The position numbers and the translations under genes were made by a program. Shown piece by piece: positions 1-13,252 of a stretch of DNA of 64,000 bases. This stretch comes from Lingula anatina (lineage: Eukaryota; Brachiopoda; Lingulata; Lingulida; Lingulidae). The DNA lies in contig NW_019775467.1 in assembly GCF_001039355.2 (NCBI RefSeq), positions 126,628-190,627 of the forward strand. Reading direction: 5' to 3'. The notes under the pieces are model-generated. The model saw nothing but the letters and a program-made list of their open reading frames with translations, searched no databases and was not told the DNA's origin. Within the stretch, counting starts at the first letter, position 1. Every line of letters begins with the position of its first letter.

Positions 1-230
1 CCGTAGGGGGGGGGGGGGGGGGGGGGGGGCGGGGATGCGAAGCCGACCCCCCCCCCCCCTCCCACACACATTTTGCGTAGGGTTCGGGGCCCTCTATTTT
101 AGAGGGCAAACGGTGCCATTTGGTACGGTTTAGTACTATGATTCAGCTACTCAAAAGTCTAATTTCAAGAGGGGACCAGAAATTGAAGGGGGGGGGGGGT
201 CAGGACCCCCCTTAGGTGGCTACGTACGTC
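1..230 (+). repeat. dispersed G-rich repeat, copy 1
   Basis: The window opens with a run of 24 G, then a C-rich block, then a stretch around 95-165 with the words GAGGGCAAACGGTGCCA and TTTGGTACGGTTTAGTACTA. The same text recurs, diverged, at 40028-40110 (same strand) and inverted at 29515-29609. It is therefore a dispersed repeat, not a gene. No coding potential is visible. The type of element is unknown; no terminal repeats could be placed. Confidence 0.75.
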
Positions 231-2628
231 GTACTGATAATAAAACCGAACAGAAATGCTCTTACCCAATGTGGTTAAAACGGTTGTCGCCTGCAAAGAA
301 AAAAAATAAATGTATTAGGGAATGCAAGTAAAGTATAAACCGTGTATTTGGGGGGGTGAGGGGTGGGGTGGGGTGAGTGTACCTTTCCCTACATTCCTTT
401 GGGGTGGGGGAAAGATATGCTTTTTTATAACAAAAAGAGAAATTTGAAGACCTGTATATGTACCCCATATATTCATAATATAAGAGATAATTTGAAAACT
501 AAAATACTGATGGAACTGGTTTCTCGAAAACAAGTGCGCGCTTTGTGTTAAACCGGTCCTTTTACATACAAAACATCTTCAAAACCATTACCAGGTTATG
601 ACCAACCTTCGTCATCTTTAGATTAATTCATTCTGTGAATCAAAATCGAATCAAAATTGTACATGCTCTCAGGCTTACGCCATCATCTGAGTCATAGCGT
701 GTCTTTCGGATCCATCCAGAGCTGGGCATGTTACTGTCACCGTACAAAAAATTTTTGAAGTATTTTGTTGAGCCAAATTGTAAGTGCTAAATTGTCAGCC
801 CCTCTTCTTTTTTCACCCTTTGAAATTTTCTTTTTTAAATGCCATAGCAAATTTTAAAAAATATTTTTTTTTGTATTTTCCTTTGGTACGCAAAATTTAA
901 CAAAATATTGTGTGACTAAAATGTAATCTAAGGCGCATTTTTTCCGGAACTCAAATCAGGTTACATGGAAGATTCTCACAATGAAGTCAGTGAAAAAAGT
1001 AAATGGGAAAGGTAGGCAATGAGAAAAAAAAATAGCAAGGGAAATTTTTATTTGTTAAGAAAAATTAAAGGAATAAAAAAACAAGAAAAAAGAAAGAAAG
1101 AAGGAGCAATACAACAATTTCAAGCCAAAAACGATAACCGATCCGAGAACCAGCGTGACGTCATAATTGAAAAATTCTAGGAAAAGCACATCTGCGCCTG
1201 AAAAAGCAATCAATACTTTCTCTTCTTTCGTAATTGTCTCCGTGGCACGCGCGTTTCTATGTAAACTTACACAACATCTGTTAACCGAGTCAGCGTGACG
1301 TAATTCTTACGATTTTTTCGTGAGAAACGCTGTGTCCTATCGATCGTCTGCTAAATATGCGTAAATGCCTATTAGGCAAATTGTACAGAGTTAGCAGCGG
1401 TCGTCAAGGGCAAATGCAGCGTGAATGCAAAAAGGCGACTCCGGGGAGGACATGTGACCCTTGGTCCCCCTCCTTTTATTATTTAACCCCCGGTGATTGG
1501 AAAAAAAAGTCGCTCTCCCCACCGTTTCATATAACTTATATCCTTAGTCCGAAATGCACTTTAATACGAAATCTTTTCAAAAAATATTCGTGCCGAGTGT
1601 GAGTGATTTTTTTCTGTGAATTGTTGGCCCCATCCGCCCCCCCCCCCCCTCTTTCATGACATGCCGGGGCCACAAAAGTGAATATTGTTAAATGTTTTCC
1701 TCTATTATTGATTATCCTGCGTTTCAGTGAAACTGGTTAGTTTAATCAAATTTAATAGAATAAAGCAAAGTGAAATGAGATTAAAGAGAACAAAAAAGTG
1801 AAAGGAGATGAAATTAGGTGAATAAAAAAATAAATAGAAAGACCTTTAGGGTAGACCTTGGCCCATTATTTATTAAAGGAGCTACGATAAAATTTTGAGT
1901 GCAAAAATAAAAAAAGGATAGACGAACAGACAGCTAAAAATATAAAGATTATTAAGGAGAAAGGGGGTATATTAGTGGTTTGGTTTTACTGTGCTAATTC
2001 GTTTCCATATCAAATCAGATTTAGGATGTTAAAATCATCTAAGAGGAAAATAGGAGGCGACTTCTTCACCATAACAACAAAAAGGTGCGTTTTGATGAAA
2101 AACCCCAAGAACCCCCTGTCTACACGTCCGCTGTCGTGATGTCTAAACTGTAACACATAACTGCTTTCTGCTTTCGTAAGAACTTGTTTTTCTGCTGTTG
2201 GTGCCATCACGCCGTGCTATCGATTGCCATTCCTGTATTGACACTTTAACTTCAATAGCAATCTAAATACCGATGTTTGCTCTGTTACCGCGTTATGTAA
2301 CTTTTACAGATAGCAACTAAAGTAATTCCTTTTTTCGCGATGCTGGACAAGTACTCAGGGGAGGAGGGTTGGGGGGGGGGTGCTGAGAACGTGATGTAAT
2401 GATTGGGAAAACACAAAACGGGTCTAATAATTTTCTGTTTGCTAAACAACGATATTCTCACACTGCTTCTCTCTCTCTCTCTCTTTTTCTCGTGAACACA
2501 TGCTCTCGCACACACTTAAAATTAATTTACACTTCCTCGCGCACGCACGAGTTTAGAATCACTGTGTTAGGGCCTACTTTTAAGTTAACAAACGAGCTAG
2601 TTACTTAAGCCGAAAATAAAAATGCATA

Positions 2629-2659
<31 letters not shown>

Positions 2660-5600
2660 ATGGTAATTGGCGAATTTAGCACCGCGCTGCGCTTCTTTCA
2701 GAATCACTTAACATCGGCCCTCACTCCTATTTCATTACTTCTTTATGTGAGGCAATATGCCGATGTAGATAAGCTGGCGGCGTGGCATGTTTGCAGTTAC
2801 GTAACTCCTATGAGAATAAATAGCCCACCTGTCGATTACGTTCTTCAAAAGATAAGAAAAATCTCCAAAAATTTGACCACTAGAATATGAAATTGAAACA
2901 AATACTGGATATGATTTTTTAAAAATAACTGGCACACGTTTTTGATCTGTGAAGGATAATTTTCGTGAGGCTTGAAGATATTTCTCTCTTTGTCGCCCAA
3001 ATTAAAATTACGTGAGCACGTGAGAAAAACGCGTGGGATATCCGGTGTCCGTGTGCGCATGCGACTGACCCATTTATGAATGAAATTTCCCATCATCCAA
3101 GCACCTAATTGAATTTCAGCAAGGAGGAAGATCGAAAAGAAAGCAAGGTTTGTGTCCGTTTTCTACTTCAAATACTTACCAGCTTTTCTTTTGCAGATAT
3201 TATATGTTACATCAGTACCTTTTCTCACTAACTGTAGAATTTGGGCATTATTCTTGGGCGAATTTTGGAGTATGCAGAGAAAATACACCGGCGCTGTCGG
3301 CATTTTTTGTGGCCAGTTTGTTTACGGGGAGGGCGAAGGGCAAGCGACCTTTGCTCTTTTACGTTGATTGCTTCATGGTGGTATTTTTTCAATTACCTTC
3401 CCACTTTATTAGGTAACAAAATTAGCCCGAGAAGAATCGATAATAAAGTGGTATATGTTTTAAACCCTAAAAAAGATAGATCTTCAGTCCCTCTATCTTT
3501 TTATGTTGCATCGGGATATTGCATGAGCGGCAATGTCCGAGTAATTTGATGAGCCGGTCGGCTTGCGCTGCGCCGAACACGTAACCGTTAGAATTCCTGT
3601 AATTCTTGAAGACGATCGATATTGAGTTGTATACTAATAAGCGAAAAGCTTTATATGAGAAATGAAAATATCTTATTAGCTAATGTGAAATGAAAGTGTG
3701 TTTAGAAATGGCCTGATCGAGTCGCTTTGGTAGATTTTGCCGGCAGTAAGCATTGCTATATTCAACAGTAAAAAGAGAATGAGAAAAAATAGTTGATGAA
3801 TATATATTTTTTTACATTAGGTATCTCTCATGTAAGAGAGAAAAAATGGTGCATTTTCATATACTTTTTGGGGATCCAAATGAATTTTATCATTTTTACA
3901 GAAAATTGTTCAAGCCAATCAGTGCTGTATATTTTCCCCTCCTTTTTTGTTGCAAATATGGATGGATCATGCGCGTTGATTTATTTCAGTTTTTTATAGA
4001 AAAGTATATATCAGAAAATAATATTATTATAAAATAGAAAATCAGAAAGTGGAAAAATATGCATACAAGTGGAGGTATACACCTATAATTGTACACAGCT
4101 CAATAAAATTTTATTTATTTAAACTTTACAGAAAAATGTGACTTAAAAAAATTTTAAGAGCCTTTCCCTTTTTAATTTAATGAACAGAAAAGAAATCTGA
4201 TTTACAAAATTATTATAAATACAAAATTTGAGAAATGTTTTACATGTAGCTGTTTGATTGATTTCAAAGATGTGCATTTTTAGCTTGTTTTTTTTCATGA
4301 ATTGTCTTTTCTTATAACTTAGCAGAATTGTTTTGAAATTCACATTATATATTATACTATTTTACCAATGTCTGTATATTGTTTTAAAAACTAAAACAGT
4401 TTGGTCATGAGTTTTTTATCCTCACATAAAGAGGAAATAGTTGCACAGAAAATTGAAATAAAAATGACATGATATTATTTTAAATGAGAGACACATATAA
4501 CCACAAATGTTGCATTATTTAATTTGATCTATTTATTTTTTTATTGTTATTTTTTACAAATAACTGATATCATTTCTTATAGTTAAATTTAATCAGAAGA
4601 ATTAAGACTACTTTTTGGAATTGAAAAAAGTGGTAAGGAAATGTCATTCATCCAAAATGTTGCAAAATAAATTGCCAACAAAACTTTTACAATACATTCT
4701 TTTCTTTTTAACTTTCTTAAAGTGAACATGTGAAACGTGTGGAGATTCCCTGTAACACATGTAAAACATTTCTACAAGTTTCTTATAAGAATCAAATTAA
4801 GTCAGCATGTCAAAGAATAAAGCCAAAGAATAGCTGCACCCTCTTTAAATTCCTTGTCTTAAAATTTGGCTTATTTTAATGCGCCCCCAGTTCTAAAAAG
4901 TCTGCCAAATGACGTAGTAATGTATGACACATAACTGCTGCAAGAATAATAGCGTAAATATTCAAATCAGGGCTGGCGAAAAAACCAATGAGGGTTATAT
5001 TTAGGTGAGAAAGAAAGCAGAAAATATAAGTACAGATATCATTATCAGGAAGTATGAGAAGATTCTTTTACATATTCCTTTCAGTTATGCTATGTGAAAC
5101 TGAAAGGTGACATTTGGTTGAGTTTAGTTGCAAAGATCAGACTTTTTATGTAACTTAATGCTGTCATATTTTTTTTTACAAATATTTAAATTTACTTTAT
5201 ATATATTTTAGAACTACCTTTTGTATCCTTCACTCATTACCACACAGAGGGTAAACTTTTTTCTTTTTTTCTAAATACAAAAACAGTGTGTGAGTTAAAC
5301 ATCCACAGTGAACTCTGTCAACATTTGCCTATGAGATTTTAGATAACCATAGATATGTTGTTTTTTTCCTTCATGCACCAAAATTTGGACAACATAATCC
5401 AGACATCGTCAAGCTAGGGGACTTGGGGAGGGGACTCTTTCTTTATTTTAAATCTGTTTTTTTTTTTTTATCAGCTCAGTTTTGATTTTGGTCAAGAATG
5501 CTCAGCACTGACTAGTGGTCAAATTCTTTGGTCATCTTCTCAATGCCAGTTGATTATAGGCTACTGCCATTACTATCAGACACCAAGGGCTCTAGTTTAA

Positions 5601-6240
5601 AAAGTAATGATAACAGAATACATATTAATTTTAAAACAGCTATTTTCAGTCTGTTTTGACTCCAAAAAAGAGCCTATTTGAATGAAATATTCTGTGCAGG
5701 TTTTTTTATAAAAAAAATAAAATTATACATATGAAAAAATAAGGGGCTATATCTTAGCCCAATACGAACTTTATTTCAATCAACTATTATCCATCTGTCT
5801 TTATTTGAAGAAACCCAAATTTCTGGTTTCAAAGTTACAAAGTTAAAACCAACTTTCATTCTTTTTTAAAGAAAGGTTTTCCTTTTTTGAAACTTTACCC
5901 TACAGTTGCTAATTACTAAGCTGCAGAGAAAAAAATTCTTTGGTCTTAGTTTGAACTTTAAAAGGATTTCATTTACTTGGATTTAATAATTCTTAAAGGT
6001 AAAGGAAAGGAAAAGTGGACGATCAGCCGACTAATATATTTTCTGAGGGTAGGACACCAGCGTGGCTGTACACTTAGTATTCTGTTACTAAGCCTAAAAA
6101 CATTCACTTAGAAGTATATATCCACTCACATTTTGGGAGTGGTCAGTTGTCCAGTGCAGGACAAGGAACTAGCCATTCATCTTAGTCCATATCCTGACCT
6201 CACCAGGTAACCATGAGAACTATGCTGGGTCAAGTTATCC
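231..6240. other. non-coding, no gene seen
   Basis: This stretch is AT-rich with short A- and T-runs, a TC microsatellite near 2467-2484 and an (AAAT)n microsatellite at about 2630-2661. The open frames are all shorter than about 105 codons, overlap one another on both strands, lack domain-like composition and lack paired splice signals. I see no RNA gene. Confidence 0.6.
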
Positions 6241-6244
6241 TTAG

Positions 6245-6415
6245 GGTTCAACTATACATTGCCAGGGGCCCTGGGGTTCAACTATTCATTGCCAGGGGCC
6301 CTGGGGTTCTAGTATACATTACCAGGGGCCCAGGGTTGGCTTAAACATTGTCAGAGAATCTTGGTTTTAACTATACATTGCCAGGGGCCTCAAATTCAAC
6401 TATTAGTTGCTTGGG
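6245..6415 (+). repeat. 30-bp minisatellite, about 5.5 units
   Basis: Units start at 6245, 6275, 6305, 6335 and about 6364. The first two are nearly identical (GGTTCAACTATACATTGCCA followed by GGGGCCCTGG); later units decay progressively, and the last, from about 6394, is only partial. Each unit ends in the palindrome GGGGCCC. Decay toward one end suggests that units were added at the left side. Confidence 0.9.
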
Positions 6416-6555
6416 ACTTACTGCTAGGTGTGCATATTTGTTTGGAGACCTGAAAATTTTTTGCAACATGTATTCTATACTGTGAATATATATGTTAAAG
6501 AAAGGGGTGAATGGGATTGCAGAGATGACTGCTTGTGGGCGTCAGGATTAAGCGT

Positions 6556-6584
6556 GTGTGTGTGTGTGCATACGCATGTGTGTA

Positions 6585-6636
<52 letters not shown>
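6556..6636. repeat. compound GT / GA microsatellite
   Basis: A GT run (6556-6568), a mixed spacer, then a pure AG run to about 6636. A poly-C run of about 24 follows at 7026-7049 and a further GA run lies at 7557-7583. Confidence 0.95.
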
Positions 6637-6639
<3 letters not shown>

Positions 6640-6640
<1 letters not shown>

Positions 6641-7550
6641 TATTCTCTGTTAGGGACATTGCTGTACCATGACTGCGGTCTGCATCAATTATGCCTGTTA
6701 AGGGGCCTGGTAAAAATACTTGGGCCGAGAGTGGGGATACCCTAAGTTGAAGGGATCAGATTTCCCAGGGCCACTGTTAATCAAGGAGAAGCCTGATCAA
6801 TAGTAACAAACTGCCCGGGGTTGAATATTCACAGTGCCTGGAGGCTGTGTTTACAAATTTATTAACTCCATGAGATTTATTGTGGTGCTTTTACTATCGC
6901 ATTTTTTTTCTCTTTAAAAGCTTGCTAAATGGCTTCAAGGCATCATATCATATCTAATGATAAATTAGAACTCCTGTCCCTTGTAGTCATTTTTCATGGG
7001 CCTATGAACAATCACTTTCACAGTACCCCCCCCCCCCCCCCCCCCCCCCATGTTTAAGACTTGAGCTTTTCTGGAGTAAAAAGCATCCTTTAGCAAAAAA
7101 AAAAATGTATAGCTTATTTGTCATCTTTTTGTTCATTTATTTTATTTTCTGATGGAGGAGGGGGATTGCGTAATTTTCATCAGTCAAGAAGTTCTGATGG
7201 GCATGGGAAATACTAGTTTACTTAAACCAGAGGAAATGTAAATGTTTTTCATCATTTGGCATCTTACCAAAGTAGTTGTTTCATTTATCTCACCATTAGT
7301 AAGTGAAGATTTGTTACTTTTAAACGAACCACTAAGATTTCCATGAGTTTTTAGGCTAGTGAGTTTTATTCTTTTTCATATTAGTAATATTGGTAGAATC
7401 AGTTTGATCTATCGATTAAAATTGGTGAAAAAAAAAGGTAAAAAAAACAGATTTTCTTCAGCCAATATTTATACTTTATCTTTAACATTTGATTGAGGGT
7501 TAAATCTTGAAGAAACGAGACATTTATTCAAAGTGGCTATTGATGGTAAG

Positions 7551-7586
<36 letters not shown>

Positions 7587-8305
7587 AAGGAGGGGAAGAA
7601 AAAAAGAAAGCAAAGAGGGAGAGTGAAGAAAGAAGAGAGATTCTAAAAAGAAGAGAATATAAAAAGTAACACGAATATTTTTGTAACATACATGAGATTC
7701 CATAGTGGTTACCACTCGTGCTAACTGGGCTCTGCTTAAATTTGTGCCTGGCAGCTTTCTACTGATGTTCAACAGCTCATATTCTCTGCAGACCAACGCC
7801 AAAATCAATACCAATTGGGCAATTACTGCTTTTTTGTTGTCGCTTGCAACAAAACATCTTTCCCCACTTAAGACTGCAAACAGGGGTTAATAGCCCTATT
7901 TAGCCTGTCATTTGGTTTGTTCCTACATGTCTCTGAGGGCTCATAGATCATGTTGATCATCTAAATCATCGCACTTGTGATGAGCGGCCACTCAATGTTT
8001 TTTTTTTCTTTTTTTTTACTGGTAGAAATGGTTTTTAGATTATTTAATTGATTTGTGTGTGTGTGTGTGTTTTATAAGTGGAAAAAATGTCTGCAAGCCT
8101 TTCACCATATTTGTGGTTTAGGAAGAATGTTTTGAACTTCAGGTGTGGTAGGTTCACAATTTTTTTTGCAGAATCAATAGTTTGATTGATGAAATCAAAT
8201 ATCTCTTATTTTAATGATTATCATATATGAATGGTCAGATATGTCAGATGTTCAACATTTAGTGCAGAAATTGGATAAAATATGTTTCTGAAACCCATCT
8301 TTAAC
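6640..8305. other. non-coding, no gene seen
   Basis: AT-rich DNA with homopolymers and a GT run at 8055-8070. The 76-codon frame on the - strand at 7584-7814 begins in ordinary DNA and ends in translated GA repeat; it is not a gene. No exon with convincing splice sites was found. Confidence 0.55.

Positions 8306-8308
<3 letters not shown>

Positions 8309-8350
<42 letters not shown>
8309..8350. repeat. (TTA)n microsatellite
   Basis: Fourteen uninterrupted TTA-type triplets lie between ordinary sequences. Similar ATT/TTA arrays recur at 45984-46033, 48940-48968 and 49004-49041. Confidence 0.95.
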
Positions 8351-10560
8351 TTATTCTTTTGCTGCTTAACATTATATCAAGTCATCAATTGTCACTGTCT
8401 ACATTCCCTATCTATAAATTAATATCGTTCATTGTGACTCCCAGTGCACACGACGAAATTGCAATTCATATTACATACTTTATTTAGTACTATTTTAGAA
8501 AGCTATAAATATAAACATATCAATTTGTCAATTTTCTCTTAACAGAAGTGGTGTCCCCTTTTTGGCACTACTTACCACATGTCTTTTTTACCACAGGAAC
8601 ACTCCTTTTCATTAAATCCCCCCTCCCAGCGTTCCTTATTAGATACTGGATGCTAAAGGTATGTATACCTTTCTGCATAAGCGCACTGAGATGTTATGCA
8701 ACTTTTGGCATTTTGTGCTGGGTGTTTTTGATGTGAGGCTAAAAACAAGGCCAAACTGATAGTGGGTCCGTTCTAAGCTCATAAGCTGTGGTGTATCATG
8801 GGTCAGTTTGGTCATTTATTGACCATCCCTTTTTTATCACCTTTGTGGACGTGTGATAAAATGACCCAATGGTCAAAATTTGGCTGGTTGATCAACATTT
8901 ATTACTTAATATCTCTACACATTCTGTGTTTGTTTTTTAATCCTTCTTTACAGCTCTTAAGAAGGTGGTTCTAGATACAACTTTACAATGTCAGGTCAAT
9001 CAAAAACCACTTTTTCATTTTTTTTTATTTGCTTCTGTGAAGGACTTTAATTTTGCCACATGTTCAGTGTTAAGAACAATGTTGAGATCAAACCAACCTT
9101 TTTTTATCAGACTTGTAAAAATGACCCAGGAATTGACGTTTTATCAGGAGTTAAGTAATTTGATCATAAGCCCCATGTTTACCTCTTTTTATAACCTCTA
9201 TGAAGTACCCCCTTAAAATGACCATTGACCAGTGGTGGTATTAATTCGGTATGAAGTCCTTTTTTATCACGTCTATAAAAGGGTTCTTAAAAATGACCCT
9301 TCGTGGCTTTCATCAGGTTTTCGCTGACAAAACGTGGCTGGGGGTTGTTAGTTTATGATTTGGAGAATGAAAGGCGCCAGAGCTAAGAATGCAGTCACAT
9401 GTTCACTTGTTTGTATTTCTGTAGGTGAAAAAATAAAAAGGCCTTAGAAAAAATAGCCCCTCATTCAATAGCTTTCTGCTGGTTTCTTTGATATGCGGCC
9501 TGTTATGTAACACTCGGTATTGCGTTTCCTAGCCCTGAAGGGTTGGTGGATTTTTTCACCAAACGGAGTTGCATAATCAGGATTTTTAGCACACAAAAAA
9601 ATGTATATCTGTAGCTGACAGGGGAGTTATTGAGTACGAAGAATTCTACACGAAGATATGTGGTAAGTGGACAGTGGTGTATTAAGTAACAGGACTCATT
9701 TCTACCTTGAAGGTTTTTTTTTTGGAGGCGAATATAGAATAAGTGGTTCAATGGGTTGCTTTCATGTTAGTAGACGTGTTGATTTTGGTGTTTTGAGCAA
9801 AGCGATCAGGATGGGCAGAAATGGTAAGAAAGTTAAAAGTTCAGTTATTGGTCAACAAAAAGATGTCTAGATGGCATTTTTCAAGGTCGGTAATATATGA
9901 ATACTTTGGTTTTTATAGTGATGAAGCTTGGAATTAAGAGCATGTTAGTGTGTGATTATTTCTATATATTTGAGAGAGAGGGGGCAGGTAAAATCTAGCT
10001 AGGATTGTTTGTGAATTTTGTGCATTTATCTTAGTGGTATTGTGATCATGAATGTAAAAAAGCTTCCCTTTTTTTTTCAAACATTTAAGGGAATATTTGC
10101 TGAAGTCTTTGCAACAAAGGTTTTTGAAGGGAGAGTAGAGATTTGACTTTTATTTTTATAAAAATTTGTCCTCGTTCCTCCCTAAAGGACAAGGTAGGAC
10201 ATCTTTAATTTTCTGCGTGAATTTATCTGATATTTTTCTCCTGCATAAGATTTGTAAAATACTTATCTTTCCAGGATTGAAAAGATGAAGTAGTGAAGTC
10301 TTTATTCACTTTTTATGACAAAAATCTTCATAAAAAACAAAAGCTTCAAATTTAGAAACAAAGAACTCTGTGTGGGAAGAGAAAATCTCGTGCTTTTTTC
10401 CCCAGAGATGGTATCAATTTTCAGAGGTTTAACTGGGAAGCATTATATTTCACAGCAACAAGAGGAATTGGTCATGTCTTACGCAATAGCTAATATACTG
10501 CCTGAACTAAAAAGCAAATTGAAATCCTGCCAGCTTCAATAGCTGCGCACTGTGGTTTTT
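8351..10560. other. non-coding, with a recurring degenerate motif
   Basis: No gene is seen. A short text of the form C-TTTTTTATCA, a variable spacer, then AAAATGACCC occurs at about 8828-8870, 9098-9128 and 9260-9300, all on the same strand. This suggests an old, decayed repeat whose boundaries I cannot place. Confidence 0.5.
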
Positions 10561-11290
10561 ATTGGGAAAATGCTGTTAGGTAATTACTAAACCATCTCAT
10601 AGACAGACTGCCCTTTGTAAATGATATTTTGTGGCCGAAATATTCGGTGAATATTGGCATTGCAATGTAATGATTTTCATAGTAATTACTTCCTCCCGGT
10701 AAAGAGAGCCCAATAAAGATCTTGCGTAACCGAGCCCAGTTAGCTGTGTTTTAAGGTCCTGTTTTAACTACAGATTGCCAAACGATGAGCTGAGAGACAG
10801 AGACAATAGAAGGCTGTTAATCAACAAGCAATTTAGACCCATTCCTCTTAAATCGGCTCCATTAGCCCTGGTCTCATTTCATTACTGCGTGACCCCAAGG
10901 TGAAACAAATATAAGTAGAAAAATAATGACTCCTCGGTAAAAATACATTTTACAGCCTACTGCAAAAATCCTTAATACTAGTGTTCGGTCAAGCTGGGCA
11001 GAAAAGAACAGATGGCATTTATCTCTATTTCATTCCCGGCCTAAGCTGTTTTTGTTACCCGGGTATTGATTGGGTAATATTATGTAATATCTTGGCGGAA
11101 AAGCACTTAAAAACCATTCCCTTGCAGTGCTGTTATTTGCACAGGCTAATTGAGATTTGCAGCGCAAAAAGACTAGAATTTCACCTTAGTGTGGTCAAGG
11201 GATTTCAGCCACAAGCTGGACGGGTCCCAGCTGGACAGGGGGCACTTGTTTGTATATTTGGAGTTTCTGTCCGTTGGAGTTTTTTTTCTA
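10560..11290. promoter_or_regulatory. candidate conserved non-coding / enhancer block
   Basis: Unlike its surroundings this 700-bp block has balanced composition, no homopolymers and many short words resembling transcription-factor sites: several TAATTA/TAATTG homeodomain-like cores (near 10580, 10682 and 11145), GATA-like TTATCT near 11020, and E-box-like CAGATG near 11010. It holds a 107-codon open frame (10981-11304) that I do not believe is a gene. The texture is that of a developmental enhancer; this is inference from composition and no target gene is visible in the window. Confidence 0.3.
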
Positions 11291-11329
11291 AGGGAGATCA
11301 GTGAGTTTTTATGACGGAATTCAAAGGGG

Positions 11330-12120
11330 TATCGCATGTAGTTTAAATAAAGAAGGAAGGGGAGGCGTTTTGTCAGAAGCTTGGGTTTAGTTGCAATTGT
11401 ATTGTGATTATGACATTTTTTTTTGGGTGGGGGGGTTGAAGGGAATCATTTTTATGGAAGAAAATGTTTTTGATTTTTGGCCTGTTTGTTATTATTTGCC
11501 TCTAACATGTGGCTGCATGCTTTTTTCAAATAAGCAAGTGGATTTCCATTACTATGTATCTATGTATGTGAGTCATTTATCAGCCTTCATTGCCATTTGT
11601 GATACTTTTATGCTGTCTTTCTCTCTCATCTCTCTCTTTCTCTCTCTCTCTCTCTCAAATAAAGACTATTCCATTAACAAGTACATGAAGAGAATTTCAT
11701 ATTAACACAGCTAAGTTTTGATTGGATACCATTTCAAAGTAGAAACAAGATGCTATTGGCAGTTTTCAAATTGTTGTGATTTCCTGAATGCCCCCCTTAT
11801 GAAAGAAAAACTGACGTTTGATAAATGAACTACTTACTTTTCCGTATTTAATATTTTCAGATTTTGCTTTGTTGTAAGTCTGAAGTCAAGGACACAGCAA
11901 TTTTCAGCAACTTTTTCATAGTAAGTATTATTATTTTTGTATAAATTGATAAAAGATAATTGTATTTAAATTAAATACACATGTATTTTATCATTGAGGT
12001 ACAGGGGTTTTCCCAGAATTTGCAGTACGGGGAAGTTCAAAATGTTCAACTGTAATTTGGTCGCTGATATACAGGGAGTCCGAGTACAAATATACTTTCG
12101 TTCCTCAAAGACTTCATGCG
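11330..12120. other. non-coding, no gene seen
   Basis: Contains a CT microsatellite around 11620-11656 and AT-rich sequence. No exon, RNA gene or element ends were found. Confidence 0.5.
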
Positions 12121-12674
12121 CCATCAGCCGCCGTTGAAAATATAGGCTGTCTTTTGAGGTCAGAGGCCATCCAAATGACGGCTGGATGGCTTTCTGGGAA
12201 AACCCTTGGACCCCCCCTCCCCCCATGAGCTATGACCTTATGACCTTGGTCACATGATTTACTCGTTAATGTGAGCTCCAAAGTTGGTCATGTGGTCATG
12301 AAAGGTAGAAACGTCATTGCTCAGGGATAAAATCAAGCTAAGGGCTCATTCCCAACAAAACTATTGTCGTATGTTTATCAATCCTACATAGAACAACAGT
12401 TTCATTGGGAACGGGCCCTTAGGACACATCCAAAACTATAGTTGATCCTCTGACTAAGAGACCTTTCCCACAGATATTTAGATAGATCTATCCCCTGGGG
12501 AGTCTCACTAAATTGCTGTCAACTTGACCGGCTTAAATGTCTGTCACGCTTAGTAAAACTGTTAGGGGGTAATTTGCTTTACCGTAGCTGATTCTGTAGC
12601 CGTGACAGACGTTCAAGCCTCTTGAGCTGACAGCAATTTAGCGTGAACCCCCAGGGAGTTAGGTCAATCCAGAT
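12121..12674 (+). repeat. direct duplication, copy 1 (ends at an unknown base)
   Basis: This 554-bp segment is repeated without visible difference at 12676-13229, and the two copies are separated only by one unknown base at 12675. Exact identity with a one-base unknown junction is the signature of an unmerged contig overlap rather than a biological tandem duplication. Confidence 0.95.
12339..12421. mobile_element. 83-bp palindromic mini-element
   Basis: Its ends are inverted: TAAGGGCTCATTCCCAA at the left and TTGGGAACGGGCCCTTA at the right. An identical copy lies at 12894-12976 because of the assembly duplication, and a related pair of ends encloses 14637-14884. It has no coding capacity; probably a miniature non-autonomous DNA transposon. 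Confidence 0.6.
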
Positions 12675-12675
12675 N

Positions 12676-13229
12676 CCATCAGCCGCCGTTGAAAATATAG
12701 GCTGTCTTTTGAGGTCAGAGGCCATCCAAATGACGGCTGGATGGCTTTCTGGGAAAACCCTTGGACCCCCCCTCCCCCCATGAGCTATGACCTTATGACC
12801 TTGGTCACATGATTTACTCGTTAATGTGAGCTCCAAAGTTGGTCATGTGGTCATGAAAGGTAGAAACGTCATTGCTCAGGGATAAAATCAAGCTAAGGGC
12901 TCATTCCCAACAAAACTATTGTCGTATGTTTATCAATCCTACATAGAACAACAGTTTCATTGGGAACGGGCCCTTAGGACACATCCAAAACTATAGTTGA
13001 TCCTCTGACTAAGAGACCTTTCCCACAGATATTTAGATAGATCTATCCCCTGGGGAGTCTCACTAAATTGCTGTCAACTTGACCGGCTTAAATGTCTGTC
13101 ACGCTTAGTAAAACTGTTAGGGGGTAATTTGCTTTACCGTAGCTGATTCTGTAGCCGTGACAGACGTTCAAGCCTCTTGAGCTGACAGCAATTTAGCGTG
13201 AACCCCCAGGGAGTTAGGTCAATCCAGAT
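12676..13229 (+). repeat. direct duplication, copy 2
   Basis: Second copy of the 554-bp segment at 12121-12674. It runs on into unique sequence after 13229, so this copy contains the intact MITE-like element at 13020-13252, whereas the first copy is cut at the unknown base. Confidence 0.95.
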
Positions 13230-13252
13230 GGGTCGATCTAAATCTGTGGGAA
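13020..13252. mobile_element. 233-bp MITE-like palindromic element, member A
   Basis: The two ends form an imperfect inverted repeat of about 70 bp. TTCCCACAGAT, GGGGAGTCTCACTAAATTGC and TGTCAACT in the left arm pair with GCAATTTAGCGTGAACCCCC and CTGTGGGAA in the right. Related members lie at 62180-62392 and, more decayed, at 14637-14885; a truncated duplicate occupies 12466-12674. No open reading frame, so any movement would depend on a transposase in trans. Confidence 0.7.

Noticed and set aside
10981-11304. 107-codon open frame as a small gene
   Set aside because: No homologue recognised, no splice or start context, and it lies in a block whose texture is regulatory.
12121-13229. Recent biological tandem duplication of 554 bp
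   Set aside because: The copies are identical and joined by a single unknown base, the same pattern as at other N positions; an assembly artefact is the simpler explanation.
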